Shown here: positions 5,859 to 13,199 of the stretch, one piece after another
Position numbering within the stretch: the first letter of the stretch is position 1
How the letters are laid out: the number at the start of each line of letters is the position of its first letter
NCBI GenBank assembly: GCA_964498125.1
Contig: CAZCGE010000089.1
Span: forward strand, 1 to 15,368
Reading direction: 5' to 3'
Origin: CAMDBL01 sp964498125
GTDB lineage: Bacteria; Pseudomonadota; Alphaproteobacteria; Rhizobiales; Hyphomicrobiaceae
DNA: 15,368 nt
Program-made: the position numbers and the translations under genes
The notes under the pieces: generated by a model
What the model was told of the DNA's origin: nothing
The model's input: the letters and a program-made list of their open reading frames with translations, nothing else
Databases searched by the model: none

Positions 5859-8800
5859 CCCGATCGGCTCCTTGTTCCACCTTGGCTGCTGCGATCTCCC
5901 GTTCCAGCTGCGCCATCGAGAGATAGCATCGCTGAGCCTCCCTGAGATCGCCGCGTGCCACCTCCACTTTCTGCCACAACTGGAAGGTCGCGAGCTCGTC
6001 TTCGAGCAGCGACAAATGCCGGGCGGTCGGCCTCTGGCAGGCTTGCAGCAGCTGCACCGCCGTCCGACAGGCTTCATCGGCGTCGCCCAGCGCCTGCGCC
6101 GACAAGCTCGCTTGCGCCAGCAGCCGCAGGCACACCGCACAGTCGCGGCACCACCGCATGTTGCCGGGATCGCGGTTGACCAGCTCCGACAGCACGCGCG
6201 CGGCCTGCCGAAGATGCGCGTCGGCCTCCTGCGTCCGGCCGCTCTCGCCGAGCGGCTGTGAGAGCCGCATCCGAATGGTGGCCAAGCCGTGACGCCATTC
6301 GATGTTGTCCGGACGTTGCCTATTCAACGTCTCGCGCAGGGCGAGCGAGGCACGATATGCCGCCTCGGCTGCGTGAAGTTCGGCCGTTGCAACGTAGCTA
6401 TCGCCCAACCGCTCAAGGCTTGCCGCCAGATCCCATCGAACCTCCACGGCCTGCGAATGCTGCTCCACGAGCGGCTGCAGAATGGTTACCGCCGCCGTGT
6501 GCGAGCTGATTGCCGCTGCGTAATCCTTCCTCAGGGCATGCAGTTCGCCCAGACTGAAATGGCCGAACGCCACATCGCGCTGCCACTCCCAATTGTCCGG
6601 CTCCTGCGCGACGACCGCCGTCATGATCTCCAGCGCATCGCGATAGGATCGCTCGGCCGCGGCAAAGTTGCCGCGGCGGCGATGAATGTCGCCGATCTTG
6701 TTGTGCGAGACCGACAGGTCGCGCCGCCATTCGGCAACATCGCCGTGACCGGCGCTGATCTGGAGCGCCATGGCAAGGCCTTCCTTGTAGAGGTGCTCCG
6801 CCGTCTCGATGTTGCCTTCGGCGAGCTCGATATCGCCGAGGCGCGCAAGCGCCGCTCCACGATCGTTGGCAAGCAGCGCCTTTTGATCAAGCAGCAGCAA
6901 TCGCCCGAACACATCGGCAAGCCACTGGCAGAGCTGCCTGCGCGCGTCACTGGCGCCGGCACTGCTGAGCCGGTCGTCGACCAGATATAGAATCCGTCGC
7001 GCCGCCGTGATCGACGTTGCCGCCCCCAGCATGGAAGGGACCTGGATCGCCCGCCGCAACGTCGCAATGCCGTTCGCGGAATCTTCCAGGAGCACATCGG
7101 CGATCGCCTGCACCCCAGACCGCAAGGCTTCTTCGCTCAAGCTCTCATCTCCGAGATAGGCCTCAATCGGCAGCTTATTGGGGCTTCGCAGCAGGTGGTA
7201 CATCGTCTCCCGTTCACGCACCGGGTCGCCCTCCGACAGCGTGAGCAGGTAGGTGGCGATCGTAGCGTGCAGGCGCCCCACATCCGGGATCAGCTGGGGC
7301 AACAGGCGCCTCGCCGCAATGCGCATCTCGGCGTGACGCACATCCAATTGGTCGCTTTCGCCGTGGCGATAGAGCTGGCCGCGGAAATTCTGACGCACGA
7401 GGGCCAGCCGCCTCGCGGGGCACGGTGCCTTGGTCAGCTCTGCAATCAACGTCCCAAAATCGCTGTCGCGCCACCCGCTGCGCCCGGCGGCGAGCAACGC
7501 TAGCATCGTGTTGGCGATCGGAGCGCCAAACCGATCGGCGGCACGCTCGAATGACGACCGGTAGAGCCCTGCCACATCGCTCGGCATGCTCGCGACGATG
7601 TCGACCAACAGGTCGCGCAGCCGCTCGCCAAAGTCGCCCTGGTAATCTCGCTTCGCGCGCGCAAAATCATCGGCATCGACAAGGTGGATTTCCTCGCTGG
7701 CTAGCACCAGCCAGAGCGGCGAGCGCCAGCCGAAGCCGTCGCCTTCGCCTTTCCCGAGCAGGGACGCGATCACCTCGGGCTCCAGCCGACGATGATAGCG
7801 ACCGCCGATCCTCTCGACGATCTGCCGCGCCTCCGACAAAGCGAGCGGCCCTAACGGCAGCATTTCCATCCCAGGCCGCTCCGCCAGCGCGCTCGAGCAA
7901 TCTCCGGACACCGTGGTTGCAATCAGCCGCGCATTGGCCGGCCAGTCCCGCGGTAGCCAGCTCGAGAACCTGGCGCGCGCGGTCGGCTCGAGCTGATCGA
8001 GCGCGTCGATGAGCACTACCACCCGTTCCCGCTGTGCGGCACGACGGAGCAAGGCGGCGAAGGCCGCATCGATAGCGCCGGCACTCTCATCGCCGGACAG
8101 GCCCGTGCTCTCGCCGAGCCGCGCGGCGAGCTCGTCGCACCAGCGCCGCAGCATCGAATCGACCGAGTGCGAGTGCAGGCTCGCGCCCGCCACGTGCGCA
8201 AGAATAAGCGCATCGGCCTTTGCCAGGCGTTGGTAGAGCGCGCACCAGATCGCGCTCTTGCCTGAGCCCGGCACGCCGGTCAGGCAGATCCCTGCCAGGT
8301 CCGAAGTTGCTTGAAGGGCAACCCCCATGAGACGCGTGATAACGCCTTCGCGGCCGGTGAAGTCCCGGCACCGGTCCTCGACGAAATCGATAAGTGCCCG
8401 CCGCTCGGCGTCCTGCCAGGACGCGTCGCCGGCGTCGTCGACTGGAGGAAAAGCGGTGTGCAGCTCCTGCCACAGCTGCTCGACGACATCGGCGCCCCAT
8501 CCCTCCAGGCCTATCACCGTTCCGGTGCCATCATCCCAGTCACAGTGGTATTCATGGACCCGCCCGGGCAGGGTTTCGCGAAGCCGGCTCTTCAAAGATG
8601 CAAGCCGCGTTGCGCCGGCCCGCACCTCGGCCGAGCGGTGGTGAAGATCGCTGTACTCGCCGGCGAGGGCCCGCATGCGCTGGTACGGAAGCGCTGCCCT
8701 GAGGTAGATCAGCGACCGCGTCGCGCCGACCACGTCGGCGAGGACACCCTTCGCGATCTCGAGCTCCGTGATGCTGCAACCGGAGTAGTCGCCCTCCAGC

Positions 8801-9120
8801 CCGGCTTCTCTTGCTGCCGCAGCGATCCTGTCGCTGTCAGCGACCGAGCCGTAGCGATCGCCAATCAGCGCGATGAAGAACGGCCGGCAGCGCTCCACCT
8901 CGGCGAGGCAGACCTTGAGAACCTCCGCGTCACGATCACTTTGGTCTGCGATCGATGAGATGGCGATGCCAATCCGCAGATCGACCCATTCGAGGTGAAC
9001 CCGGATGCGGCGCAGTCGCTCCTCAATCTCGGGAAAGACATGACTGCGCAGGAAATCCCGCTCGGCCTGCATGTCGCCGAACGTGCTGCTGACGAAGATG
9101 GCTTGCGAGCGCCACGTCAA
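5845..9120 (-). CDS. DUF4062-STAND NTPase-TPR protein, NLR-like, candidate defence sensor
   Basis: A 1091-aa three-part protein. The N-terminus carries the DUF4062 signature FVSSTFGDMQAER (9-21), with further family-type motifs GDRYG (87-91) and ITELEIA (117-123). A P-loop NTPase follows, with Walker A GVPGSGKS (282-289) and Walker B VVVLIDALDQL (367-377); the aspartates and following region suit the STAND/NACHT class. The region from about 740 to the C-terminus is a TPR superhelix (for example AAERSYRDALEIM and AEAAYRASLALRE). STAND proteins act as switches: the repeat array senses a trigger, the NTPase oligomerises, and the N-terminal domain signals or acts. The start is TTG at 9120, the first start after an in-frame stop at 9148-9150, with an AGAGGAGG Shine-Dalgarno and a run of seven G before the start. 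Starting at the next ATG would cut into the signature motif. It heads the leftward operon. Anti-phage or other conflict function is inferred from architecture and neighbourhood. Confidence 0.85.
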   Translation of the reverse strand: MTWRSQAIFVSSTFGDMQAERDFLRSHVFPEIEERLRRIRVHLEWVDLRIGIAISSIADQSDRDAEVLKVCLAEVERCRPFFIALIGDRYGSVADSDRIAAAAREAGLEGDYSGCSITELEIAKGVLADVVGATRSLIYLRAALPYQRMRALAGEYSDLHHRSAEVRAGATRLASLKSRLRETLPGRVHEYHCDWDDGTGTVIGLEGWGADVVEQLWQELHTAFPPVDDAGDASWQDAERRALIDFVEDRCRDFTGREGVITRLMGVALQATSDLAGICLTGVPGSGKSAIWCALYQRLAKADALILAHVAGASLHSHSVDSMLRRWCDELAARLGESTGLSGDESAGAIDAAFAALLRRAAQRERVVVLIDALDQLEPTARARFSSWLPRDWPANARLIATTVSGDCSSALAERPGMEMLPLGPLALSEARQIVERIGGRYHRRLEPEVIASLLGKGEGDGFGWRSPLWLVLASEEIHLVDADDFARAKRDYQGDFGERLRDLLVDIVASMPSDVAGLYRSSFERAADRFGAPIANTMLALLAAGRSGWRDSDFGTLIAELTKAPCPARRLALVRQNFRGQLYRHGESDQLDVRHAEMRIAARRLLPQLIPDVGRLHATIATYLLTLSEGDPVRERETMYHLLRSPNKLPIEAYLGDESLSEEALRSGVQAIADVLLEDSANGIATLRRAIQVPSMLGAATSITAARRILYLVDDRLSSAGASDARRQLCQWLADVFGRLLLLDQKALLANDRGAALARLGDIELAEGNIETAEHLYKEGLAMALQISAGHGDVAEWRRDLSVSHNKIGDIHRRRGNFAAAERSYRDALEIMTAVVAQEPDNWEWQRDVAFGHFSLGELHALRKDYAAAISSHTAAVTILQPLVEQHSQAVEVRWDLAASLERLGDSYVATAELHAAEAAYRASLALRETLNRQRPDNIEWRHGLATIRMRLSQPLGESGRTQEADAHLRQAARVLSELVNRDPGNMRWCRDCAVCLRLLAQASLSAQALGDADEACRTAVQLLQACQRPTARHLSLLEDELATFQLWQKVEVARGDLREAQRCYLSMAQLEREIAAAKVEQGADRDATG

Positions 9121-9122
9121 TC

Positions 9123-9140
9123 GAGCCCCCCCTCCTCTGC
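9123..9140 (-). promoter_or_regulatory. Purine-rich Shine-Dalgarno with G7 tract before a TTG start
   Basis: On the minus strand AGAGGAGG continues into a run of seven G, then CTC, five bases short of the TTG at 9120. This purine block supports the unusual TTG start of the STAND gene. A G7 homopolymer at this position is prone to slippage and would change the spacing rather than the frame. Confidence 0.6.
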
Positions 9141-9190
9141 ACCTGCATCAAGGGGATGAAACCTACCAAATTCCACTTGTGCAGTAAACG

Positions 9191-9198
9191 AGCCCGGA
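9191..9198. repeat. Target-site duplication of the IS66 element, left copy
   Basis: AGCCCGGA directly precedes the left inverted repeat and is repeated exactly at 10691-10698 after the right inverted repeat. Eight bases is the expected duplication length for the IS66 family. The exact match shows a simple transposition event and an old or recent insertion with no later rearrangement. Confidence 0.92.
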
Positions 9199-10690
9199 GT
9201 AATTGCTCACCCCTCTGCGTCGGTTTGACTCGCGCTTGCAGCGTTGCAGTGGAGCCGAGAGGCTGATTCAAGCTCGGGATGCCACCCGAGACGCTCGATT
9301 CGCTCGACAAGGACAGCCTGAAGCCGCTGGTGCTGGAGCTGCTTGCGCAGAACAAGTCGCTGCTCGAGCGGATCGACACGCTGCTGGCGCGGATCGCCGA
9401 GCTCGAGGCACGCACCGGTCAACCCCCGAGCCCGCCGCCGAAGACGCCGACCAACTCGTCGCTGCCGCCATCGAGCGGACACAAGGCCAATGCCGCGCCA
9501 GGCGCGCGGAACAAGCGCCGCAAGGGCCGGCCGGGCTTTGCGCGCGAGCTTTGCGCCAACCCCGATGCGACACGCGATGTCTACGTCGAGCGCTGCGCCT
9601 GCGGTGCGGCCGTGTCGCGCGACGACCAGATGCTCGCCCACGCCTACGATCACATCGACCTGCCGCCGATCAAGCCCGTCACGACGCGGATCAATCTGCA
9701 TCGCAGCGTATGCCCGTGCTGCAGAAGGCGCGTCACGGCTCAACCACCAGCCGGCATGACACCGGGCAGCCCGTTCGGGCCGGGCATCGGCTCGATCGCT
9801 GCGTATCTGCACGGCTGCCACATGGTCAGCTACAATCGCCTCGTCGAGGTGTTCGACGGCATGCTCGGGCTGAAGATCTCCGAAGGCGCCATCGCCAACA
9901 TGCTGGCGCGCGCCGCGACGCCGCTTGCCGCCGAAGCCGGCAAGATCGCCGACACCGTGCGCGCGAGCCCCGTCATCGCCAGCGACGAAACCTCGGCTCG
10001 GGTGTGCGGCAAGACGCACTGGCAGTGGCTGTTCGCTTCCGCCTCGGCGGTCTACCACACCATCGTGCCGACGCGCGGCAAGGCCGTGCCTGTGGCGTTT
10101 CTCGGGCCCGTCAAACCCAAGGTGTGGATCTCGGATCGGCTGGCTGCGCAATGCAAGCACGCAGAAGCGCACCAGTTCTGCCTCGCCCATCTGATCCGCG
10201 ATGCTCAGTATGCCATCGACGCCGGCGACGCCGTGTTCGCGCCCGGCTTCAAGGCGTTTCTGAAGCGGGCCTGCGCCATCGGCCGCAAGCGGCCTGAGAT
10301 CGCCGATGCGACGATCGCCAGGCACGCACGCGACTTGAAACGCGAACTCGACGGCCTGCTCGATCTCAAGCCGACCAACGGCGAAGGCATCCATCTGAGA
10401 GCCGCCATGTCGCTCGACCGCGACAAACTCCTGGTGTTCATGACGCGGCGCGATGTTCCGCCGACCAACAACGTCAGTGAGCGTGGCCTGCGGCCTTCGG
10501 TGATCTTCCGCAAGGTCACGAACTGCTTCCGCTCAGGCTGGGGGGCCAAGGTCTACGCCGATCTCTGCTCCATTGTCGCGACCGGCCGCCTCGCCGGCCG
10601 GAGCCCCCTCGCAAGCCTGCGCGCCGTCCTGGCGCCCGCATCCGCCGCCGCACCCGCCTGATCCGCGGGCGGCGAGGGGTGAGTAATTAC
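9199..10690 (+). mobile_element. Complete IS66-family insertion sequence, single-transposase type
   Basis: A 1492-bp element bounded by 17-bp terminal inverted repeats that differ at one base: left GTAATTGCTCACCCCTC (9199-9215), and right, read inward, GTAATTACTCACCCCTC (complement of 10674-10690). The GTAA start is typical of IS66 ends. Exact 8-bp duplications AGCCCGGA flank it. Only the large transposase is present; the TnpA and TnpB partners of classical IS66 are absent, as in the ISBst12-like subgroup. It sits in what would be a 200-bp divergent promoter region between the STAND gene and the membrane-protein gene. The transposase reads toward the membrane-protein gene. Confidence 0.93.
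9279..10661 (+). CDS. tnpC: IS66-family transposase (TnpC-like)
   Basis: A 460-aa DDE transposase. The N-terminus is a leucine-rich, probably coiled-coil helix (about 10-45), followed by a Pro/Ser/Lys/Arg-rich linker. A zinc-finger-like region follows with cysteines at 106, 108, 145, 147 and 148. Catalytic-type acids are D236 in ASDETSARV, D286 in VWISDRL and E401 in NNVSERGLRP, matching the IS66 DDE pattern, where the final E lies in an N-x-x-x-ER-x-LRP context. The reading frame is intact and the length is close to that of single-gene IS66 relatives, so it may be active. The ATG is 63 bases inside the left inverted repeat and the stop lies 12 bases before the right one. Confidence 0.93.
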   Translation: MPPETLDSLDKDSLKPLVLELLAQNKSLLERIDTLLARIAELEARTGQPPSPPPKTPTNSSLPPSSGHKANAAPGARNKRRKGRPGFARELCANPDATRDVYVERCACGAAVSRDDQMLAHAYDHIDLPPIKPVTTRINLHRSVCPCCRRRVTAQPPAGMTPGSPFGPGIGSIAAYLHGCHMVSYNRLVEVFDGMLGLKISEGAIANMLARAATPLAAEAGKIADTVRASPVIASDETSARVCGKTHWQWLFASASAVYHTIVPTRGKAVPVAFLGPVKPKVWISDRLAAQCKHAEAHQFCLAHLIRDAQYAIDAGDAVFAPGFKAFLKRACAIGRKRPEIADATIARHARDLKRELDGLLDLKPTNGEGIHLRAAMSLDRDKLLVFMTRRDVPPTNNVSERGLRPSVIFRKVTNCFRSGWGAKVYADLCSIVATGRLAGRSPLASLRAVLAPASAAAPA

Positions 10691-10698
10691 AGCCCGGA
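10691..10698. repeat. Target-site duplication of the IS66 element, right copy
   Basis: AGCCCGGA here is identical to 9191-9198. Removing 9199-10698 restores the pre-insertion sequence and leaves 200 bp between the divergent start codons at 9120 and 10821. Confidence 0.92.
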
Positions 10699-10820
10699 TG
10701 ATAATGTACCGTTGGACATCTCGCAGGCTGACGGATGGCCCATGCAGGCAACCCTTATGGACGCGCACGCCCAAGCGCCAAATTGCACGCGCTCCGCTAG
10801 GCCGCATGAGGATGTGCAAT

Positions 10821-12029
10821 ATGAGTTCTGAGCTACACCGGAAGATTGCGCAGCACCCTGTAGAGGTCCTACTTGGCGCGAGGGCGTTGTTGGCTGCACG
10901 CGAGAGAAGGTCGTCAGCTCCGGAGCGCGCGATTTTTGCCGCACAGCACGCAAGAGATCTGCAGCTACCCGCCGTTTTCCTGCCGAATTCGGCCGTCGGC
11001 TTCAGTTTTTACTATCCTCCGCTCAGAGGCCAGCCTTCGCTCGGAAAAATGGGTGCCTTCAAAGATAGCGATAAAAAGCAGATAATACCGTGGGTAGTCG
11101 ATATGCTGAGGCGAGTTGAAGGTTCGGACTGGGACGGAGGAAGGACTTTGACAGGCTGGAACGGTGGCATCATCACCATGATGGCGACACCCCAACCCGA
11201 TGCACCCAATCTGATGCAGTTGCTTGTAAATTGGCAATCTGGAATTGAAGGACGCAGATGCGCGGAATTCTGCTCGCGGCTCGAGGACGCCTACATCGCG
11301 CAAGGTGGTTACTACGATCGGAAGGCGGATACCCGGGCAGGTTTTGTGCCGACTGCCAGCGAGAAAAGACATGCCAGTGATGCCACGGTTGGAAGGGCGC
11401 ACAACGCGCTGACGGTGGTTATTATCATGACCGTATTCTCTGTACCACTTGCCATTACACAATTGCCTTTAATATTAGCTTATTGGGAACTGTCGGATGA
11501 AATGAGGTGGTTTATCAGCATCATCGTTTTTAATAATCCCTTCGAGTATGACAACTCCGTCATTCATGCAGTCGTGACCATTCCGTCTTTGCTTGTTGGT
11601 GCGGTTCTGGCGAAGGCAACGTGGGACCGCCGGGACTGGGTGTATGGCTGGATCAAGCCGGTCATCGCTAGCCTGGCGATCGGTCCGATGATTGGGGGAT
11701 TCGTAAAAGGACTTTTGGTGGATGTTGAGTGGTGGACGGGCTTGGCGTTCGGTCTACTGAACTATTTACTGGGACTGCCAGCCTGCACCGTTGCCGTCGC
11801 CTTATCTTTGATGTTGTCTCGGTTCAGATTTAGGGGAGTTGCTTTTCTCGCCGTATTTTGCAACATGATTTCGACGATGCTTATAACTGGATTGAGCATG
11901 TCGAAACAGGCTGCGCTTCCTCTTACGTGGAACTCGTTATTGTTTCTTATGGTGTCGTACGGAATTCCATCCGCAGTCTCTGCGTGGGTGGGTTTGCGCA
12001 TGGCAGGTCCGTTGCATCGACGCACGTGA
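10821..12029 (+). CDS. Polytopic membrane protein of unknown family, divergent from the STAND operon
   Basis: A 402-aa protein with an N-terminal soluble domain of about 195 residues and six hydrophobic segments at about 196-222, 248-265, 280-299, 306-331, 339-358 and 371-392. The soluble domain is not recognised; it contains FSFYYPPLRGQP and a Trp/Gly-rich part (SDWDGGRTLTGWNGG). The ATG at 10821 is preferred because GAGGA lies eight bases upstream. The frame stays open to 10698 with earlier ATGs, but the extra residues are Arg-rich and lack a good site. Codon use is clearly more AT-rich than in the mobilization, transposase and integrase genes, suggesting separate acquisition. Before the IS insertion it would have been divergent from the STAND gene with a shared 200-bp control region. 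It could be a membrane effector of that system or an unrelated neighbour. Confidence 0.72.
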   Translation: MSSELHRKIAQHPVEVLLGARALLAARERRSSAPERAIFAAQHARDLQLPAVFLPNSAVGFSFYYPPLRGQPSLGKMGAFKDSDKKQIIPWVVDMLRRVEGSDWDGGRTLTGWNGGIITMMATPQPDAPNLMQLLVNWQSGIEGRRCAEFCSRLEDAYIAQGGYYDRKADTRAGFVPTASEKRHASDATVGRAHNALTVVIIMTVFSVPLAITQLPLILAYWELSDEMRWFISIIVFNNPFEYDNSVIHAVVTIPSLLVGAVLAKATWDRRDWVYGWIKPVIASLAIGPMIGGFVKGLLVDVEWWTGLAFGLLNYLLGLPACTVAVALSLMLSRFRFRGVAFLAVFCNMISTMLITGLSMSKQAALPLTWNSLLFLMVSYGIPSAVSAWVGLRMAGPLHRRT

Positions 12030-12443
12030 GCTGCCGTCGCGGTCGTAGAGCAAGGGCTTGACATACGTAATCACATACAGGGTCCGCATCAGCGTCCAAC
12101 TTCGAGCGCACTTAGACGTTATTGTGATCGTGCCACGTTTCCGGCTCGGGTATCGGTACAATGACTGCTTTTCCATGCAGTGCCGGAAGCGCCACACGCC
12201 ACTCGTCCACGACCGCTCACGGTCGCTCCTGTGGCCCGCTGCCTCCTTGCATCTTCCCGACGGGATGGTCGTAAGCGGACGCGGTAGGTGTCTGCAGGCT
12301 GCGCCCGTCCCAACGACGGCTTGGGGTGCACGCATGGCGGGGTGCCTCCGACACGCATCGTTTCGTATCCATAGCAGAAGTCCCGCGCCTGGGCGAGAGT
12401 GTGGTCAGCGCATGACCTCCGATCGCCGAAGACGAGCGCGACC
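12030..12443. other. Non-coding stretch with no recognised gene
   Basis: Open frames exist on both strands but all are Arg/Cys/His-rich and show no family motif or ribosome binding site. A TTGACA occurs at 12058-12063 without a matching -10 box at normal spacing. A perfect 6-bp hairpin CGACCG/CGGTCG with a four-base loop lies at 12210-12225, with no T-run. The stretch may be decayed DNA between the membrane-protein gene and the convergent toxin-antitoxin operon. Confidence 0.45.
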
Positions 12444-12761
12444 TCACCCCAACACCTCCAACCCCTTCGCCTTCACTATCGACAGCAGCTTCTTGGCAGC
12501 GCCGCTGGGGCGTTTGTCGCCGCGCTCCCATTTGCTGACGAGATTGGTCGTCACGTTGAGGTAGGCGGCGAACACGCTCTGGCTGACGCCGGCACGGTCG
12601 CGGATAGCGCGGATCTCGTCCGCTGTCAGATCCGGCACCTTCGACAGGCACAGCACGTCGAACTCGCGCATGGTCTGCTTGTCCATGACGCCGGCGCGTG
12701 CTGAGTCCTTGGCCGCGCGGTGCACGGCGCGGGTGATGTCGCTCTTATACTTCGTCGGCAT
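12444..12761 (-). CDS. XRE-type antitoxin, NadS/HigA-like
   Basis: A 105-aa DNA-binding protein. A helix-turn-helix of the XRE/Cro type spans about residues 48-95. It contains IRAIRDRAGVSQSVFAAYL, then VSKWERGDKRPSGAAKKLL, the usual pattern for this fold, and antitoxins of the NadS/HigA kind look like this. The N-terminal 40 residues are charged and probably contact the toxin. The start lies 17 bases inside the end of the toxin gene, so the two are cotranscribed and translationally coupled, with the toxin first as in higBA operons. It would neutralise the toxin and repress the operon, most plausibly by binding the 19-bp palindrome in the promoter. Confidence 0.85.
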   Translation of the reverse strand: MPTKYKSDITRAVHRAAKDSARAGVMDKQTMREFDVLCLSKVPDLTADEIRAIRDRAGVSQSVFAAYLNVTTNLVSKWERGDKRPSGAAKKLLSIVKAKGLEVLG

Positions 12762-13128
12762 CGCACGTGACCTCCGTCCAGGCGCCGTCCTTCAAGTGGG
12801 TGTCGACCTGCTTCCGGTCGTAGCCCAGGTATTCTGTTGCCAATCGCCTGAGCGCCGCAAGCTCGGCAGCGGTCACATTGTCCTTGGTGCTCTTCGCGAA
12901 GCCGTAAACGAAAACCGCCCGCGCCTCGGTTCGATACGCGATCAGCGTCCGATAGCCGCCGGAGCGCCCCTTGCCCGGCCGCGCCACCCGTTGCTTGATG
13001 ACGCCGCCGCCGAGATCGGCATCGATCAGGCCGCGTTCGGCACGCTCGATCGCCTCGCAGAGCCGGGCATCGTCGATACCTTCCTTGCGCGCGAACCGTG
13101 CAAAGTCCCGAGTCTTGAACACTCGCAT
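12745..13128 (-). CDS. RelE/HigB-superfamily toxin (type II TA)
   Basis: A 127-aa basic protein of the RelE-like group annotated as DUF1044/HigB2-type. Visible family marks are an N-terminal KTRDFARFARK helix, the basic central GKGRSGGYRTLIAYR segment, and VFVYGFAKSTKDNVTAAEL. The last is the hallmark F-x-K-x-x-x-x-N stretch of these mRNA interferases. Such toxins cut translated mRNA at the ribosome. The ATG at 13128 has GGAG eight bases upstream and lies about 20 bases from the -10 box, so the start is well supported. It is the first gene of a two-gene operon with the antitoxin overlapping its 3' end by 17 bases. Its likely role is to stabilise the element or act as an added defence. Confidence 0.85.
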   Translation of the reverse strand: MRVFKTRDFARFARKEGIDDARLCEAIERAERGLIDADLGGGVIKQRVARPGKGRSGGYRTLIAYRTEARAVFVYGFAKSTKDNVTAAELAALRRLATEYLGYDRKQVDTHLKDGAWTEVTCDADEV

Positions 13129-13149
13129 GAGCGACGCTCCGCGCTGAAC

Positions 13150-13178
13150 CTTATATAGGACCCGGTCCTATAATTCAA
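13150..13178 (-). promoter_or_regulatory. Sigma-70-type promoter of the toxin-antitoxin operon
   Basis: On the minus strand TTGAAT (13173-13178) and TATAAG (13150-13155) are separated by exactly 17 bp, a good match to the housekeeping -35/-10 pattern. The -10 box lies 21 bases upstream of the toxin ATG. The spacer is almost entirely occupied by a perfect palindrome, so bound repressor would block polymerase. Confidence 0.72.
13154..13172. promoter_or_regulatory. Palindromic operator in the TA promoter spacer
   Basis: TATAGGACCCGGTCCTATA is a perfect inverted repeat with 9-bp arms around one central base. It lies between the -35 and -10 boxes and overlaps the first bases of the -10. This fits negative autoregulation by the XRE antitoxin, alone or in complex with the toxin. 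The link to that protein is inference from position. Confidence 0.7.
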
Positions 13179-13199
13179 GAGGACGCTGCCGAGGCTAGC

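Noticed and set aside
9207..10394. Minus-strand 395-codon frame across the IS
   Set aside because: It begins and ends inside the IS66 element, has no family features and lies opposite an intact transposase with DDE residues.
12058..12063. TTGACA as a -35 promoter box
   Set aside because: No -10-like sequence occurs 15-19 bp downstream and no gene follows on the plus strand.
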